Part shown: piece by piece, positions 51,513 to 58,709 of the stretch | Position numbering within the stretch: the stretch's first letter is position 1 | Layout: every line of letters begins with the position of its first letter | Assembly (NCBI RefSeq): GCF_902388705.1 | Contig: NZ_CABMQJ010000004.1 | Coordinates: forward strand, 1 to 64,000 | Direction: 5' to 3' | Length of the DNA: 64,000 bases | Source: an uncultured Alistipes sp. | GTDB taxonomy: Bacteria; Bacteroidota; Bacteroidia; Bacteroidales; Rikenellaceae | Program-made: the position numbers and the translations under genes | Notes under the pieces: generated by a model | What the model saw: the letters and a program-made list of their open reading frames with translations, nothing else | The model's database searches: none | Told to the model about the DNA's origin: nothing

Positions 51513-52682
51513 TTAAAAATCTTCGATGTCGCCGCCGGGGAAATCGGTGCCCGGATCGGGAGGCGTGGCGCCTACGCGGAACATCAGTGTTTTGATTGTC
51601 GTGTTGTTGCTGTTGTCGGTGACGGTGATTTTGAAATCATAGTCGCCGTCGCCGAACATGCTCAACAGCGGAATGAATTCGGAGATATCGAAAGATACGC
51701 TCTTCTGTTTGGCATCCTCGCCGGTGGGGAAGCCCAGGGTTTTCAGCATCTCCTCCGTAGTTCCGGGATTGACCAGATCGAGGTGCTGTCCGAGCTGCAT
51801 ATCTTCCAGGGCCTGGATGAATTCGGGGGTGCCGGTAATGTCCACGGTCAGGCCGCTGATGCCGCTGCCGGCCGTGATGGAAACCTCGATTACCATGTTC
51901 TCGACGACGTCGTAACGCTGGTCGATGTCATAGTCTTTCCATACGATTTCGGGCTGGGACTCGATGACGATGTCCGGGCATATTTTTCGCCATTGGCCCG
52001 CTTTGACCCCTTCGATCGTTTCCTGTATGTCGATAGGGGTCTGGCCTAAAGAGCCGGTGATTTTCAGGGACAGGGAGTTGGTAAGGGCCGGTGCCTTGAA
52101 ATAGGCGGCGCGCGTTTCGTCTTTGGCGATGGTCAGCGTGTTCGCCCCGATGGTGACTTCGGCTTTGGTGTCTTCACCGAGCTGGCCGGAGATCTCCGCG
52201 GGGTATTCCACCGAAACCTTGATGTTCGCGAGCGTGCAGGTGAGGTCGGTTACCGATACCGTTTTCTCCCGCTCGATGGCAACAAACCGCTCCCCTGCAT
52301 AGGCGGGCGTATCCCAGCCTGCTTCGGGAATCTCGCCGGAGATGGCTTTGAGCGTATAGCTGCCGGCCGGCAGTTCGATGGCCGTTGCGGGCTTTTCAGC
52401 GTACCTGAATTCCCGAACTTTGGTGTCCGCGGCGTCGTAGATGGCGATGGAGAAATCATTCGTATCCGGGGCTTCCTCCTCCGCGCGGGTCTGCGAGGTT
52501 ATCGTTTCCGTGTCGGTGACGATATGCAGGGCCAGGCTCGATACATCCACATATCCGCTTGTCCGGGGCGGTTCGGGAGTCTCGCCGTTATCCTTTTTGT
52601 AATTGGGTTCTTCGTCCTTGCAGCCTGTCAGGAGGAGGCTTGCCGCAAGGAGAACCGCCAAGAGGGTGGGGGATAATTTCAT
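51513..52682 (-). CDS. DUF4493-domain surface lipoprotein heading the five-gene unit
   Basis: A 389-residue lipoprotein: LLLTGC then KDEEPN, a near-textbook Bacteroidetes export signal. The N-terminal half is a DUF4493 domain (GYVDVSSLALHIVTD, NDFSIAIYDAADTKVREF, ELPAGSYTLKAISGEIPEAG, LTCTLANIKVSVEYP). The second half is the Ig-like module also present in the Mfa/PCMD proteins (LDLVNPGTTEEMLKTLGFPTG, FKITVTDNSNNTTIKTL). The very end reads TDFPGGDIEDF, which resembles the C-terminus of the small proteins heading the two other units. The shared upstream motif suggests common regulation with them. Confidence 0.83.
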   Translation of the reverse strand: MKLSPTLLAVLLAASLLLTGCKDEEPNYKKDNGETPEPPRTSGYVDVSSLALHIVTDTETITSQTRAEEEAPDTNDFSIAIYDAADTKVREFRYAEKPATAIELPAGSYTLKAISGEIPEAGWDTPAYAGERFVAIEREKTVSVTDLTCTLANIKVSVEYPAEISGQLGEDTKAEVTIGANTLTIAKDETRAAYFKAPALTNSLSLKITGSLGQTPIDIQETIEGVKAGQWRKICPDIVIESQPEIVWKDYDIDQRYDVVENMVIEVSITAGSGISGLTVDITGTPEFIQALEDMQLGQHLDLVNPGTTEEMLKTLGFPTGEDAKQKSVSFDISEFIPLLSMFGDGDYDFKITVTDNSNNTTIKTLMFRVGATPPDPGTDFPGGDIEDF

Positions 52683-52773
52683 ATCGATAATTAAAGTGAT
52701 GTTTTGAATTTACTTTCGCAACGGTATTTCTGGCCGTGACTTTTGGGGGAAAGTACATAGCCATAATATTGTG

Positions 52774-52814
52774 CAAAAATAACGACAGTTCCTAAAAGGT
52801 AGAAATAAATTCAA
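52774..52814 (-). promoter_or_regulatory. Promoter of unit 1 with shared TTGAATTTATTTC motif
   Basis: Minus strand: TTTC (52802-52805), 20 bp, TATTTTTG (52774-52781). The -33 box is the end of the motif TTGAATTTATTTC (52802-52814), which recurs at the promoters of units 2 and 3. The leader to the DUF4493 start is about 85 nt. Confidence 0.65.
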
Positions 52815-52908
52815 CGAACTACCGGAATTTCATCATGAAAACTCCGATTGCCTCTCCGATATGTCCGATTCCGTTCCGTTTTTGATGCGGCCGGCCGGCG
52901 CATATGAC

Positions 52909-52937
52909 AAAAAAGCCTCCCCGCGGTCGCAGGGAGG
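52909..52937 (-). terminator. Terminator of unit 2
   Basis: Minus-strand CCTCCC pairs with GGGAGG across a GC-rich centre, then runs into a T-tract. Nearly the same element ends unit 3 at 55,802-55,829. Confidence 0.85.
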
Positions 52938-52982
52938 TTCGGGATAACGTATAGATTTTGTGTAACGGGTGTCGATAGGTGA

Positions 52983-55427
52983 TTAATAAACCCATTCGAA
53001 GTCGTCTACGGTCAGATCGTTGCTTGTACTTCCGCAAAGATAATCACCATAGATGCTGGCAGCACAGGAAATAACCAGATATGATTTCTTATCGTGTCCC
53101 GGTTTATTTACTTTATCGTTATAAACGATAGGAATCGTTACTTCAGTCCATTCTGCGTGGGTTTCGCCGATTTGCAGGTCGCCGTACCCGATGACTTCTC
53201 CTTCGCTGGCTTGCCTGTCGGGATCTGTCGGGTCGAAATAGGTCGATTCTTTGGTTGTATCGACGGTGTGCTGTCCCGACCAGTTGCACAGGCAGACGAA
53301 AATGCGGGCTTTATCGATGTCCGATTCCGTTACACCGGTCTTACTGCCGATATAATTAATATTGCCGACCGTGTTTTTATATTTCAACTTAAGGCCGGTT
53401 GGGCGAGCGGTAAATTCATATTCTTTTCCGAATTTGACTTGAGCGCCTTGACCTCCTACTACTACGATTTTTCCAAAATCGCCTACAAATAAATTTCCGG
53501 CACCAAATTTATTTATAGATACAATATATTTACCGTCAATTTGTTGTGATTTCAGATATGCAGCTTTACCAGTGCCATTATCTATAGGAACGGTTAAGTT
53601 GACTTTAGTTTTTGTCGCATTATCTGTAATCAAAGATGTTCCCGGATTGCCTGTTGCCCAAAGGTTGCCTGTAGAGTCATCTGAATGGGGATACCAAGCA
53701 TTTTTAGTATTAAAATACCACGTGTCCATATTCCCATTGGCAATCGTCATTCCGGGTTTCATGGTAAATTGCCCTGTATAGTCAGAGCCGTCAACAGATA
53801 ATTTATAGTCGTATGTGTTGCTTGCGAACACGCCTTTCTCCGGATTGATTTGATAACACGGCGTAACCGAGGCGTCGGCTACTGTTTCCCATTCCGGTTC
53901 TATCGTTGCTGCTGTCTTGGCTGCATTGACGGTTGCGGTCTGCCATGTGGTGGATGTCGATTTTTTGTAATATACATTTACTGACGCGGCATCGGCGGGA
54001 ATATTCTTCAATGTGAACGTCGCCGTGTTGGCCCATGGGTCTGCGGATGTCAAAGCGATTTTGGATGCATCGAAAATCAGCGATTGCTTTGTGGATTGTC
54101 CCGCAAGATCGGTGACGGTTACCTTGAACGTATGCTGGCAATAGATTTTACTGCTCTCGATGCCCATCTGATCGAGTACGAGAATCAGCGGAACGAGATT
54201 CGTGATATTGAATATACAAGTCTTCTGGTATTGGACATCTGTTGCGCAACTCAATTCTAAATCTTTATATAAAATACCCAGGCCAGGAATTTCCGTGTCG
54301 TTGAAAATATCCAATGTCGTAATACCTATTTCGTTTAAGGCCGGCGAGTCGATGTCGACTTTCAGTTCTCCAATACCACCCGGGACTACAATATTGACAG
54401 CGGCGGAATAATTAAGGCTCGAGCCTGTTTCATCCAATGTGATGTCGTGTATGTCGCCGATTTCCTTTCCGTCTTCTTTCGGCCATATGAGCGATGGGGC
54501 GGTGATGGCAGAGAATGTCATGTCGGCAATCTCCTTTTTATAAAGCGTGCCTGCCCTGAACGGATTGGCGTCGTCGTTGCGCCGTACGGTGACGGATCCA
54601 ATCTGCTTGTCGCTGGTGATTACGTCGAATGTCAGGTTGTCGTAGTTGCCGGCAGGAACATTGAAGAAAGCCTCCACGGTGTTGGCAGCGCCTGTGCCGG
54701 ATGTATATTGCAGCGCGATGACGTTCGATGACGCATTTTCGTTGAGCGCTGGTACTGTAGCGCTGCTACCGTCTTCGAGGCTGAAATCGAGGCTGGACGC
54801 CGAGAGTCGCTGCTCCGTTTTTCCCGAGGTCAGCAGCAGATATTTTACTTTGTCTGCGGGTGTTGTAACTGAAAAATTAAGGATCGAAGTGAGCCGGTGC
54901 AAGGTGAAGGTAACGGGTATGTTGTCGATTTTGCCCGCTTCGGTGTCGCTGGCGGTATATGCGACCGGTTCGGCAACCAAGGCGTCGAATTCGCTGTTAA
55001 AAATGTTGCCGGTCTGGGTACGCAGGTTCCCGAATGGAATGTTTGCCGTGGTGCCGGTTACCTTTGCATGGGGATAAAATGCATGGTACTTGCCGCTGCC
55101 GGGTTCGAAACCGTCGATTGTCGTATTTTCGAATGCGGCATCGGTCGTGTTATAGGAAAAGGCTGTGGCTTGAACCGTTGCCGTGCCGCCGTCTTTGACA
55201 GGTAGGATGCCCAGTGCATCTCCGGCTTCCCATTCGGCGGTGAAAACATTTTGACCGACATTGATATTTGCCCGGGTACCTTTGTCTTTGGGGTTGGCAG
55301 CGTAAACCTTGATGAATGATTCGTTTCCGGGTTCCGGTGTGGTGTCCGTTTCATCGAACTTGCTGCAACCGGTCAGTGCCGTGAAGGCTACTGAGTAGAA
55401 TAGAAAAAAGTGGAGGAGTTTTTTCAT
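52983..55427 (-). CDS. Mfa-like fimbrillin / PCMD surface lipoprotein, copy 2
   Basis: An 814-residue lipoprotein: FTALTGC then SKFDETD, an export-signal-like acidic tract. Order: Mfa-like N-terminus (FTAEWEAGDALGILP, KYHAFYPHAK, LHRLTSILNFSV, FFNVPAGNYDNLTFDVI), Ig-like module with ALNEIGITTLDIFND, FN3-like module (VYYKKSTSTTWQTA), PCMD domain (NGNMDTWYFNTKNAWYPH, LWATGNPGTS, DKARIFVCLCNWSGQHT) ending TVDDFEWVY. The part between about 53,450 and 54,450 is clearly more AT-rich than the flanks. It is 12 bp downstream of a small-protein gene and forms unit 2 with it. Confidence 0.85.
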   Translation of the reverse strand: MKKLLHFFLFYSVAFTALTGCSKFDETDTTPEPGNESFIKVYAANPKDKGTRANINVGQNVFTAEWEAGDALGILPVKDGGTATVQATAFSYNTTDAAFENTTIDGFEPGSGKYHAFYPHAKVTGTTANIPFGNLRTQTGNIFNSEFDALVAEPVAYTASDTEAGKIDNIPVTFTLHRLTSILNFSVTTPADKVKYLLLTSGKTEQRLSASSLDFSLEDGSSATVPALNENASSNVIALQYTSGTGAANTVEAFFNVPAGNYDNLTFDVITSDKQIGSVTVRRNDDANPFRAGTLYKKEIADMTFSAITAPSLIWPKEDGKEIGDIHDITLDETGSSLNYSAAVNIVVPGGIGELKVDIDSPALNEIGITTLDIFNDTEIPGLGILYKDLELSCATDVQYQKTCIFNITNLVPLILVLDQMGIESSKIYCQHTFKVTVTDLAGQSTKQSLIFDASKIALTSADPWANTATFTLKNIPADAASVNVYYKKSTSTTWQTATVNAAKTAATIEPEWETVADASVTPCYQINPEKGVFASNTYDYKLSVDGSDYTGQFTMKPGMTIANGNMDTWYFNTKNAWYPHSDDSTGNLWATGNPGTSLITDNATKTKVNLTVPIDNGTGKAAYLKSQQIDGKYIVSINKFGAGNLFVGDFGKIVVVGGQGAQVKFGKEYEFTARPTGLKLKYKNTVGNINYIGSKTGVTESDIDKARIFVCLCNWSGQHTVDTTKESTYFDPTDPDRQASEGEVIGYGDLQIGETHAEWTEVTIPIVYNDKVNKPGHDKKSYLVISCAASIYGDYLCGSTSNDLTVDDFEWVY

Positions 55428-55439
55428 GGCAGGCAGGTT

Positions 55440-55610
55440 TTAATATTCGTCCGAATAAATTTCGTCGTAACTCATCGGTGATACCGGCCCCCCTGGATTG
55501 GAATTATCGCCTGTTACTGCAAATCCCTTTTCAGCCTGAACTAAAATTACTTCAATGTGGGGCGATACATAAAATTTCCCCCCCCCTTTCGTGGTTGATA
55601 CAATTCCCAT
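55440..55610 (-). CDS. Small protein heading unit 2
   Basis: A 56-residue protein without signal peptide. Start ATG 55610 gives MGIVSTTKGGGKFYVSPHIE; longer starts upstream lie in the promoter. Key features: Tyr-Val-x-Pro at 14-17, VQAEKGFA at 24-31, PGG at 39-41 and the acidic Tyr-rich tail SYDEIYSDEY. The same spacing occurs in the 57-residue protein of unit 3, but the two differ in about half of the positions. A G9 tract (plus C9 at 55,578-55,586) lies in codons 9-11. It is 12 bp upstream of the Mfa/PCMD gene. Function unknown; a secreted or displayed subunit, leader or modified peptide is conceivable. Confidence 0.65.
   Translation of the reverse strand: MGIVSTTKGGGKFYVSPHIEVILVQAEKGFAVTGDNSNPGGPVSPMSYDEIYSDEY
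55578..55586. repeat. C9/G9 homopolymer at the 5' end of the unit 2 small-protein gene
   Basis: Nine C on the plus strand, nine G in the coding strand, encoding Gly-Gly-Gly at codons 9-11. Slippage here would frameshift the whole small protein. Confidence 0.7.
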
Positions 55611-55638
55611 GGTATGCAAAAGTTTAAAAGTGACAATA

Positions 55639-55679
55639 CAAATGTAAGCGGGAAGGGGCCGACGTGAAAATAAATTCAA
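55639..55679 (-). promoter_or_regulatory. Promoter of unit 2 with shared TTGAATTTATTTTC motif
   Basis: Minus strand: TTTC (55666-55669), 19 bp, TACATTTG (55639-55646), 29 bp before the small-protein ATG. The motif TTGAATTTATTTTC covers 55666-55679. A second TTGAA lies 18 bp further upstream. Confidence 0.7.
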
Positions 55680-55801
55680 TAAACTCCGGTATTTCAATCA
55701 CGAAAACCCCGGTTTTTATCATTTTCCGTACCGGTGTGCCGGCCGGTTCCGGAATGGATTGTCAATCGTGTACAATCACCTGTGCGTTTGCCGGATACGA
55801 C

Positions 55802-55829
55802 AAAAAAACCTCCCGCAGTTGCAGGGAGG
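55802..55829 (-). terminator. Terminator of unit 3
   Basis: Minus-strand CCTCCC pairs with GGGAGG and runs into seven T. It is a copy of the unit 2 terminator, including the conserved sequence between the stop codon and the hairpin. Confidence 0.87.
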
Positions 55830-55874
55830 TTCGGGATAACGTATAGATTTTTTGTAACGGATGTCGGAATAAGG

Positions 55875-58307
55875 CTAATATACCCATTCGAAATCGTCGA
55901 CCCAGAGTTTATTCGTATAGGAGCCCGTCAGGTAATCCCCGAGGTAGCTGGTGGCACAGGAGATAATCATCGTGTAGTTGCCTGTCGGGGGTGCGTCCGT
56001 GCGTTGGTAGTACTGAATCGGGATATGGAGTTCCTCCATGCTGTCGCCCGTGCTTTCGGTCACGTAATAGGAGCCGTAGCCGATGATTTCGCCTTCGGGC
56101 TGGCTGCTTGCTGTTTCCGGGTCCCAGAACGTGTTCACATCGATTGAAGTACCTGATTTTACCGAATGCCGGGCGCTCCAGTCGATGATGCAGACGAAAA
56201 TGCGGGCTTTGTCGATGTCATCCTTGGTCGCCGGTGCACTGTTGGCTACCTTGTCGATTTTGTTGATGGTCGCCGCATATTTCAGTTTCAGTCCGGTCGG
56301 TCGGGCGGAATAATCGTATTTCTGGCCGAACTGGGCATAGCCTACCGAACCGTCCATGGTGAAATCTCCCGTGAACAGGTTGCCCGCAGCGAATACGGAG
56401 AATACGTTCTGTGCGGAGAGCTCGGCGCAGGAAGTGCTGCCCCGGCCCGCTTTGTCCGTATTCTGCAGGCATAATTTCGCCGCTTTGCCGCCTGTGAGTG
56501 TCGCCATGTACGTGTTGTTGCCGCTGGCCCAGAACGTGTTGCCCGCTGCGTTCGGATCGGGAATCGTCTTGGATGCGTTGTCCGGGGCCGCTTTGGTGCC
56601 CCATCCTTCCATGTCGCCGTTTTCAATCGAATCCCCGCTGTTGTCCGCGGGTGTGAATTTTCCTGAATCCACTACTTCGTCGTTTACCTTGAGCCGGTAC
56701 TCATAGGTGTTTTTGGCGAAGATGCCCGTCGTCGGATCGACCGTGTGAATCGTCAGTCCGCTCGGATTTACGTCTTCCGTCCAGTCCGGGGCTATCGTGG
56801 CCGTATGGCTGTCGTCGCTCCCTGCCGTGACGGTTGCCTCTTTCCACGCTTGCGTCCCGTCGATTCGGTACTCCAGTACCGGCTGCGTACCGGCGGTAAC
56901 GTTGGTGATTGTCAGCGATGCCGTATTCTTCCACAGGTTTGCGTCGTTGTTATAGGTTGCGGCAGGCGCGGACGGTGTGCCCCCGGGAACGCGGAATGTC
57001 AGCGTCGTCAGTGCGGTGTTTCCCGCCAGGTCGGTCACGGTGACCTCGAAAATGTGGTCGCTGCCGGGGTCGGCTCCCGGGAGAATCATGATAAGGGGAA
57101 CGAGCTGCGTGATGTCGAAGACCGTGCTCTTCTGGTACTGAATGGCTTTGCCGCTGCTCATGCCGGGCAGTTCCAATTCGTCGTTGAACAGGTTGAGCAG
57201 CTCGAGGTCGAGTCCGTTCCCATTCAGTGCCGCCGATGTAATCCGCACTTCGAGCCCGGCGATGCCGCCCGGCACGTCGATGGTGACGGCGGCGGAGTAG
57301 TCGAGGCTCGTCCCGCTCTCGTCGGTGGTGATTTCGTGTACTTCGTCGATGGCTTTACCGTCCTCGCCGGGCCATACGAACGTCGGTTGCGCGATATCGG
57401 AGAATTGCAGCCCGGTCGACAGCTGGTAGAGTTTGCCTGCAACGAGCTTCCGGTCGGGGTCGTTGCGCGTAAAGGATGCCGTGCCGATCTGTTTGGCCTC
57501 GGTGATTACGTCGAACGTCAGTTTGTCGTAATTGCCCGGCATGATGTTGAAGAATGCGTCGAGGGCATTGGCTGCCGGTGCGCTGCCGGATTCGAATCCG
57601 AGTGCGATGACGTTCGTGGCGTCCGTCGTGGTGAGGGCTGCGTCCGCACCGGCCTGCAGCAGGTCGAAATCGAGGCTTGCCGCCGAGATGGGCTGTGCCT
57701 TGTTCTCCGAGGTGAGCAGAACGTAGCGCACCTTGTCGCTGACGCCGCCGCTTTTCGACTCCAGGTTGAGAATCGAGGTGAGGCGGTGGAGGTTGAAACG
57801 TACGGTTTCGCCCTCGTCGGTCTTGCCCGGGGCGGCGTTCTGGAATGATGCCAGTTCGCCGGCCAGTGCGTCGTAGGCGCAATTGAATGCGTTGCCCTGC
57901 TGTGTCCGCAGGTTGCCGAACGGCACGCTGACCGTCTTGCCGTTCACGGTGGTGTGCGGATAGAATGCGAGGTAGCTCCAGTCGCCCGATTCGGAAGAGG
58001 GGAGCGAGCCCTCGAATGCGAATTCGCTGCTGTTGTAGACGAACCGCTGGAGGGGCGAATACGCTTCTGTTCCGGGGATGGACGGGAATACGCCCATGGC
58101 GTCTTCGTTTTCCCACACGCCGGTGAAAGTGGTCCCGTCGACGATGATTCCGGCCCGGGATTCGGGTTGGGCGGTAACCTCGGCGAGGAGTTGCACGTAC
58201 GTGCCGTTGCCCGCGGGCGCCAGATCGTTCGTTTCATCGTAGCTGCTGCAACCTGCCAGCATGGCAGCCGCAGCAAGGATGGATAATGTCTTGTCGATGT
58301 TTTTCAT
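55875..58307 (-). CDS. Mfa-like fimbrillin / PCMD surface lipoprotein, copy 3
   Basis: An 810-residue lipoprotein: MLAGC then SSYDETN. Same order as copies 1 and 2: Mfa-like N-terminus (FTGVWENEDAMGVFPS, SYLAFYPHTT, LHRLTSILNLES, FFNIMPGNYDKLTFDVI), Ig-like module (VPGGIAGLEVRITSAALNGN), FN3-like module (LEYRIDGTQAWKEA), PCMD domain (NGDMEGWGTKAAPD, TFWASGNNTYMATL, DKARIFVCIIDWSARHS) ending WVDDFEWVY. GC content is uniform, unlike copy 2. It is 12 bp downstream of the unit 3 small-protein gene and ends before a copied terminator. Confidence 0.85.
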   Translation of the reverse strand: MKNIDKTLSILAAAAMLAGCSSYDETNDLAPAGNGTYVQLLAEVTAQPESRAGIIVDGTTFTGVWENEDAMGVFPSIPGTEAYSPLQRFVYNSSEFAFEGSLPSSESGDWSYLAFYPHTTVNGKTVSVPFGNLRTQQGNAFNCAYDALAGELASFQNAAPGKTDEGETVRFNLHRLTSILNLESKSGGVSDKVRYVLLTSENKAQPISAASLDFDLLQAGADAALTTTDATNVIALGFESGSAPAANALDAFFNIMPGNYDKLTFDVITEAKQIGTASFTRNDPDRKLVAGKLYQLSTGLQFSDIAQPTFVWPGEDGKAIDEVHEITTDESGTSLDYSAAVTIDVPGGIAGLEVRITSAALNGNGLDLELLNLFNDELELPGMSSGKAIQYQKSTVFDITQLVPLIMILPGADPGSDHIFEVTVTDLAGNTALTTLTFRVPGGTPSAPAATYNNDANLWKNTASLTITNVTAGTQPVLEYRIDGTQAWKEATVTAGSDDSHTATIAPDWTEDVNPSGLTIHTVDPTTGIFAKNTYEYRLKVNDEVVDSGKFTPADNSGDSIENGDMEGWGTKAAPDNASKTIPDPNAAGNTFWASGNNTYMATLTGGKAAKLCLQNTDKAGRGSTSCAELSAQNVFSVFAAGNLFTGDFTMDGSVGYAQFGQKYDYSARPTGLKLKYAATINKIDKVANSAPATKDDIDKARIFVCIIDWSARHSVKSGTSIDVNTFWDPETASSQPEGEIIGYGSYYVTESTGDSMEELHIPIQYYQRTDAPPTGNYTMIISCATSYLGDYLTGSYTNKLWVDDFEWVY

Positions 58308-58319
58308 GGCTGCGGCGCT

Positions 58320-58493
58320 TTATTCGTAATTCGTATAAAAGTCGTCGTAGCTCTGTGTGCCGACACTTACGGGCTCCACGTCGCCGCCTGGATAGGAGGT
58401 TGCAAACCCTTTCTCGGTCTGCACATCGATCTGTTCGAGCAGGGGCGCGACATAGCACGGCCTTCCCTCCCGATGGGTGGTTACTTTCTTCAT
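58320..58493 (-). CDS. Small protein heading unit 3
   Basis: A 57-residue protein without signal peptide, starting MKKVTTHREGRPCYVAP. Key features: Tyr-Val-x-Pro at 14-17, VQTEKGFA at 24-31, YPGGDVEP at 34-41 and the acidic aromatic tail SYDDFYTNYE. It matches the unit 2 small protein in position of these motifs, so it is a real gene family despite its size. ATG 58493 is chosen since the longer frame crosses the promoter. It lies 12 bp before copy 3 of the Mfa/PCMD lipoprotein. Function unknown. Confidence 0.68.
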   Translation of the reverse strand: MKKVTTHREGRPCYVAPLLEQIDVQTEKGFATSYPGGDVEPVSVGTQSYDDFYTNYE

Positions 58494-58520
58494 AGTCAAA
58501 TCTGTTAAATGCGTCGAGAG

Positions 58521-58589
58521 CAAAAATAGGATTCCCGGAGGGCGGATGAAAATAAATTCAACGAACCGGCGGATTTTTTCAACGAACCG
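58521..58589 (-). promoter_or_regulatory. Promoter of unit 3 with a 21-bp-spaced direct repeat
   Basis: Minus strand: TTTC (58548-58551), 19 bp, TATTTTTG (58521-58528). The shared TTGAATTTATTTTC motif covers 58548-58561. On the plus strand TTCAACGAACCG occurs at 58557-58568 and again at 58578-58589, an exact 12 bp direct repeat with a 21 bp period placed just upstream of the -33 region, as expected for an activator dimer site. Confidence 0.65.
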
Positions 58590-58655
58590 ATTGATTTGAC
58601 AGGCGGCAATAGGGCTGAAACGGTTTGAAAAAGAGCGGAAGGGTTTACGTGATAC

Positions 58656-58688
58656 ACAAAAACGGCCGCCCGGAATCCCGGGCGGCCG
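58656..58688 (-). terminator. Terminator of the S9 peptidase gene
   Basis: CGGCCGCCCGG and CCGGGCGGCCG form a perfect 11 bp stem with a four-base loop, followed on the minus strand by a T-run. It lies 22 bp after the peptidase stop. Confidence 0.9.
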
Positions 58689-58709
58689 CATACTGCGGAG
58701 GCAGGAGGG

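Larger units (their letters stand above)
52683..52982. other. 300 bp spacer with terminator of unit 2 and promoter of unit 1
   Basis: Apart from the promoter (52774-52814) and terminator (52909-52937) listed separately, the spacer holds no coding frame that I can support. A 55 bp stretch next to the PCMD stop is nearly the same as that at 55,820-55,880. Confidence 0.7.
55611..55874. other. 264 bp spacer between units 3 and 2
   Basis: Contains the unit 2 promoter and the unit 3 terminator described separately. The remaining sequence shows no supportable gene. It resembles the 52,683-52,982 spacer in direct orientation, including GAAAATAAATTCAA and the 3' stretch next to the PCMD stop. Confidence 0.7.

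Noticed and set aside
52588..52776. A 62-codon frame in the unit 1 leader as a third small-protein gene
   Set aside because: It lacks the YVxP, EKGFA and PGG motifs and overlaps the DUF4493 start; probably chance.
52683..58493. Invertible promoters flanked by inverted repeats, as in Bacteroides capsule loci
   Set aside because: The similar sequences at the three units are all in direct orientation; no inverted pair flanks a promoter and no invertase gene is present.
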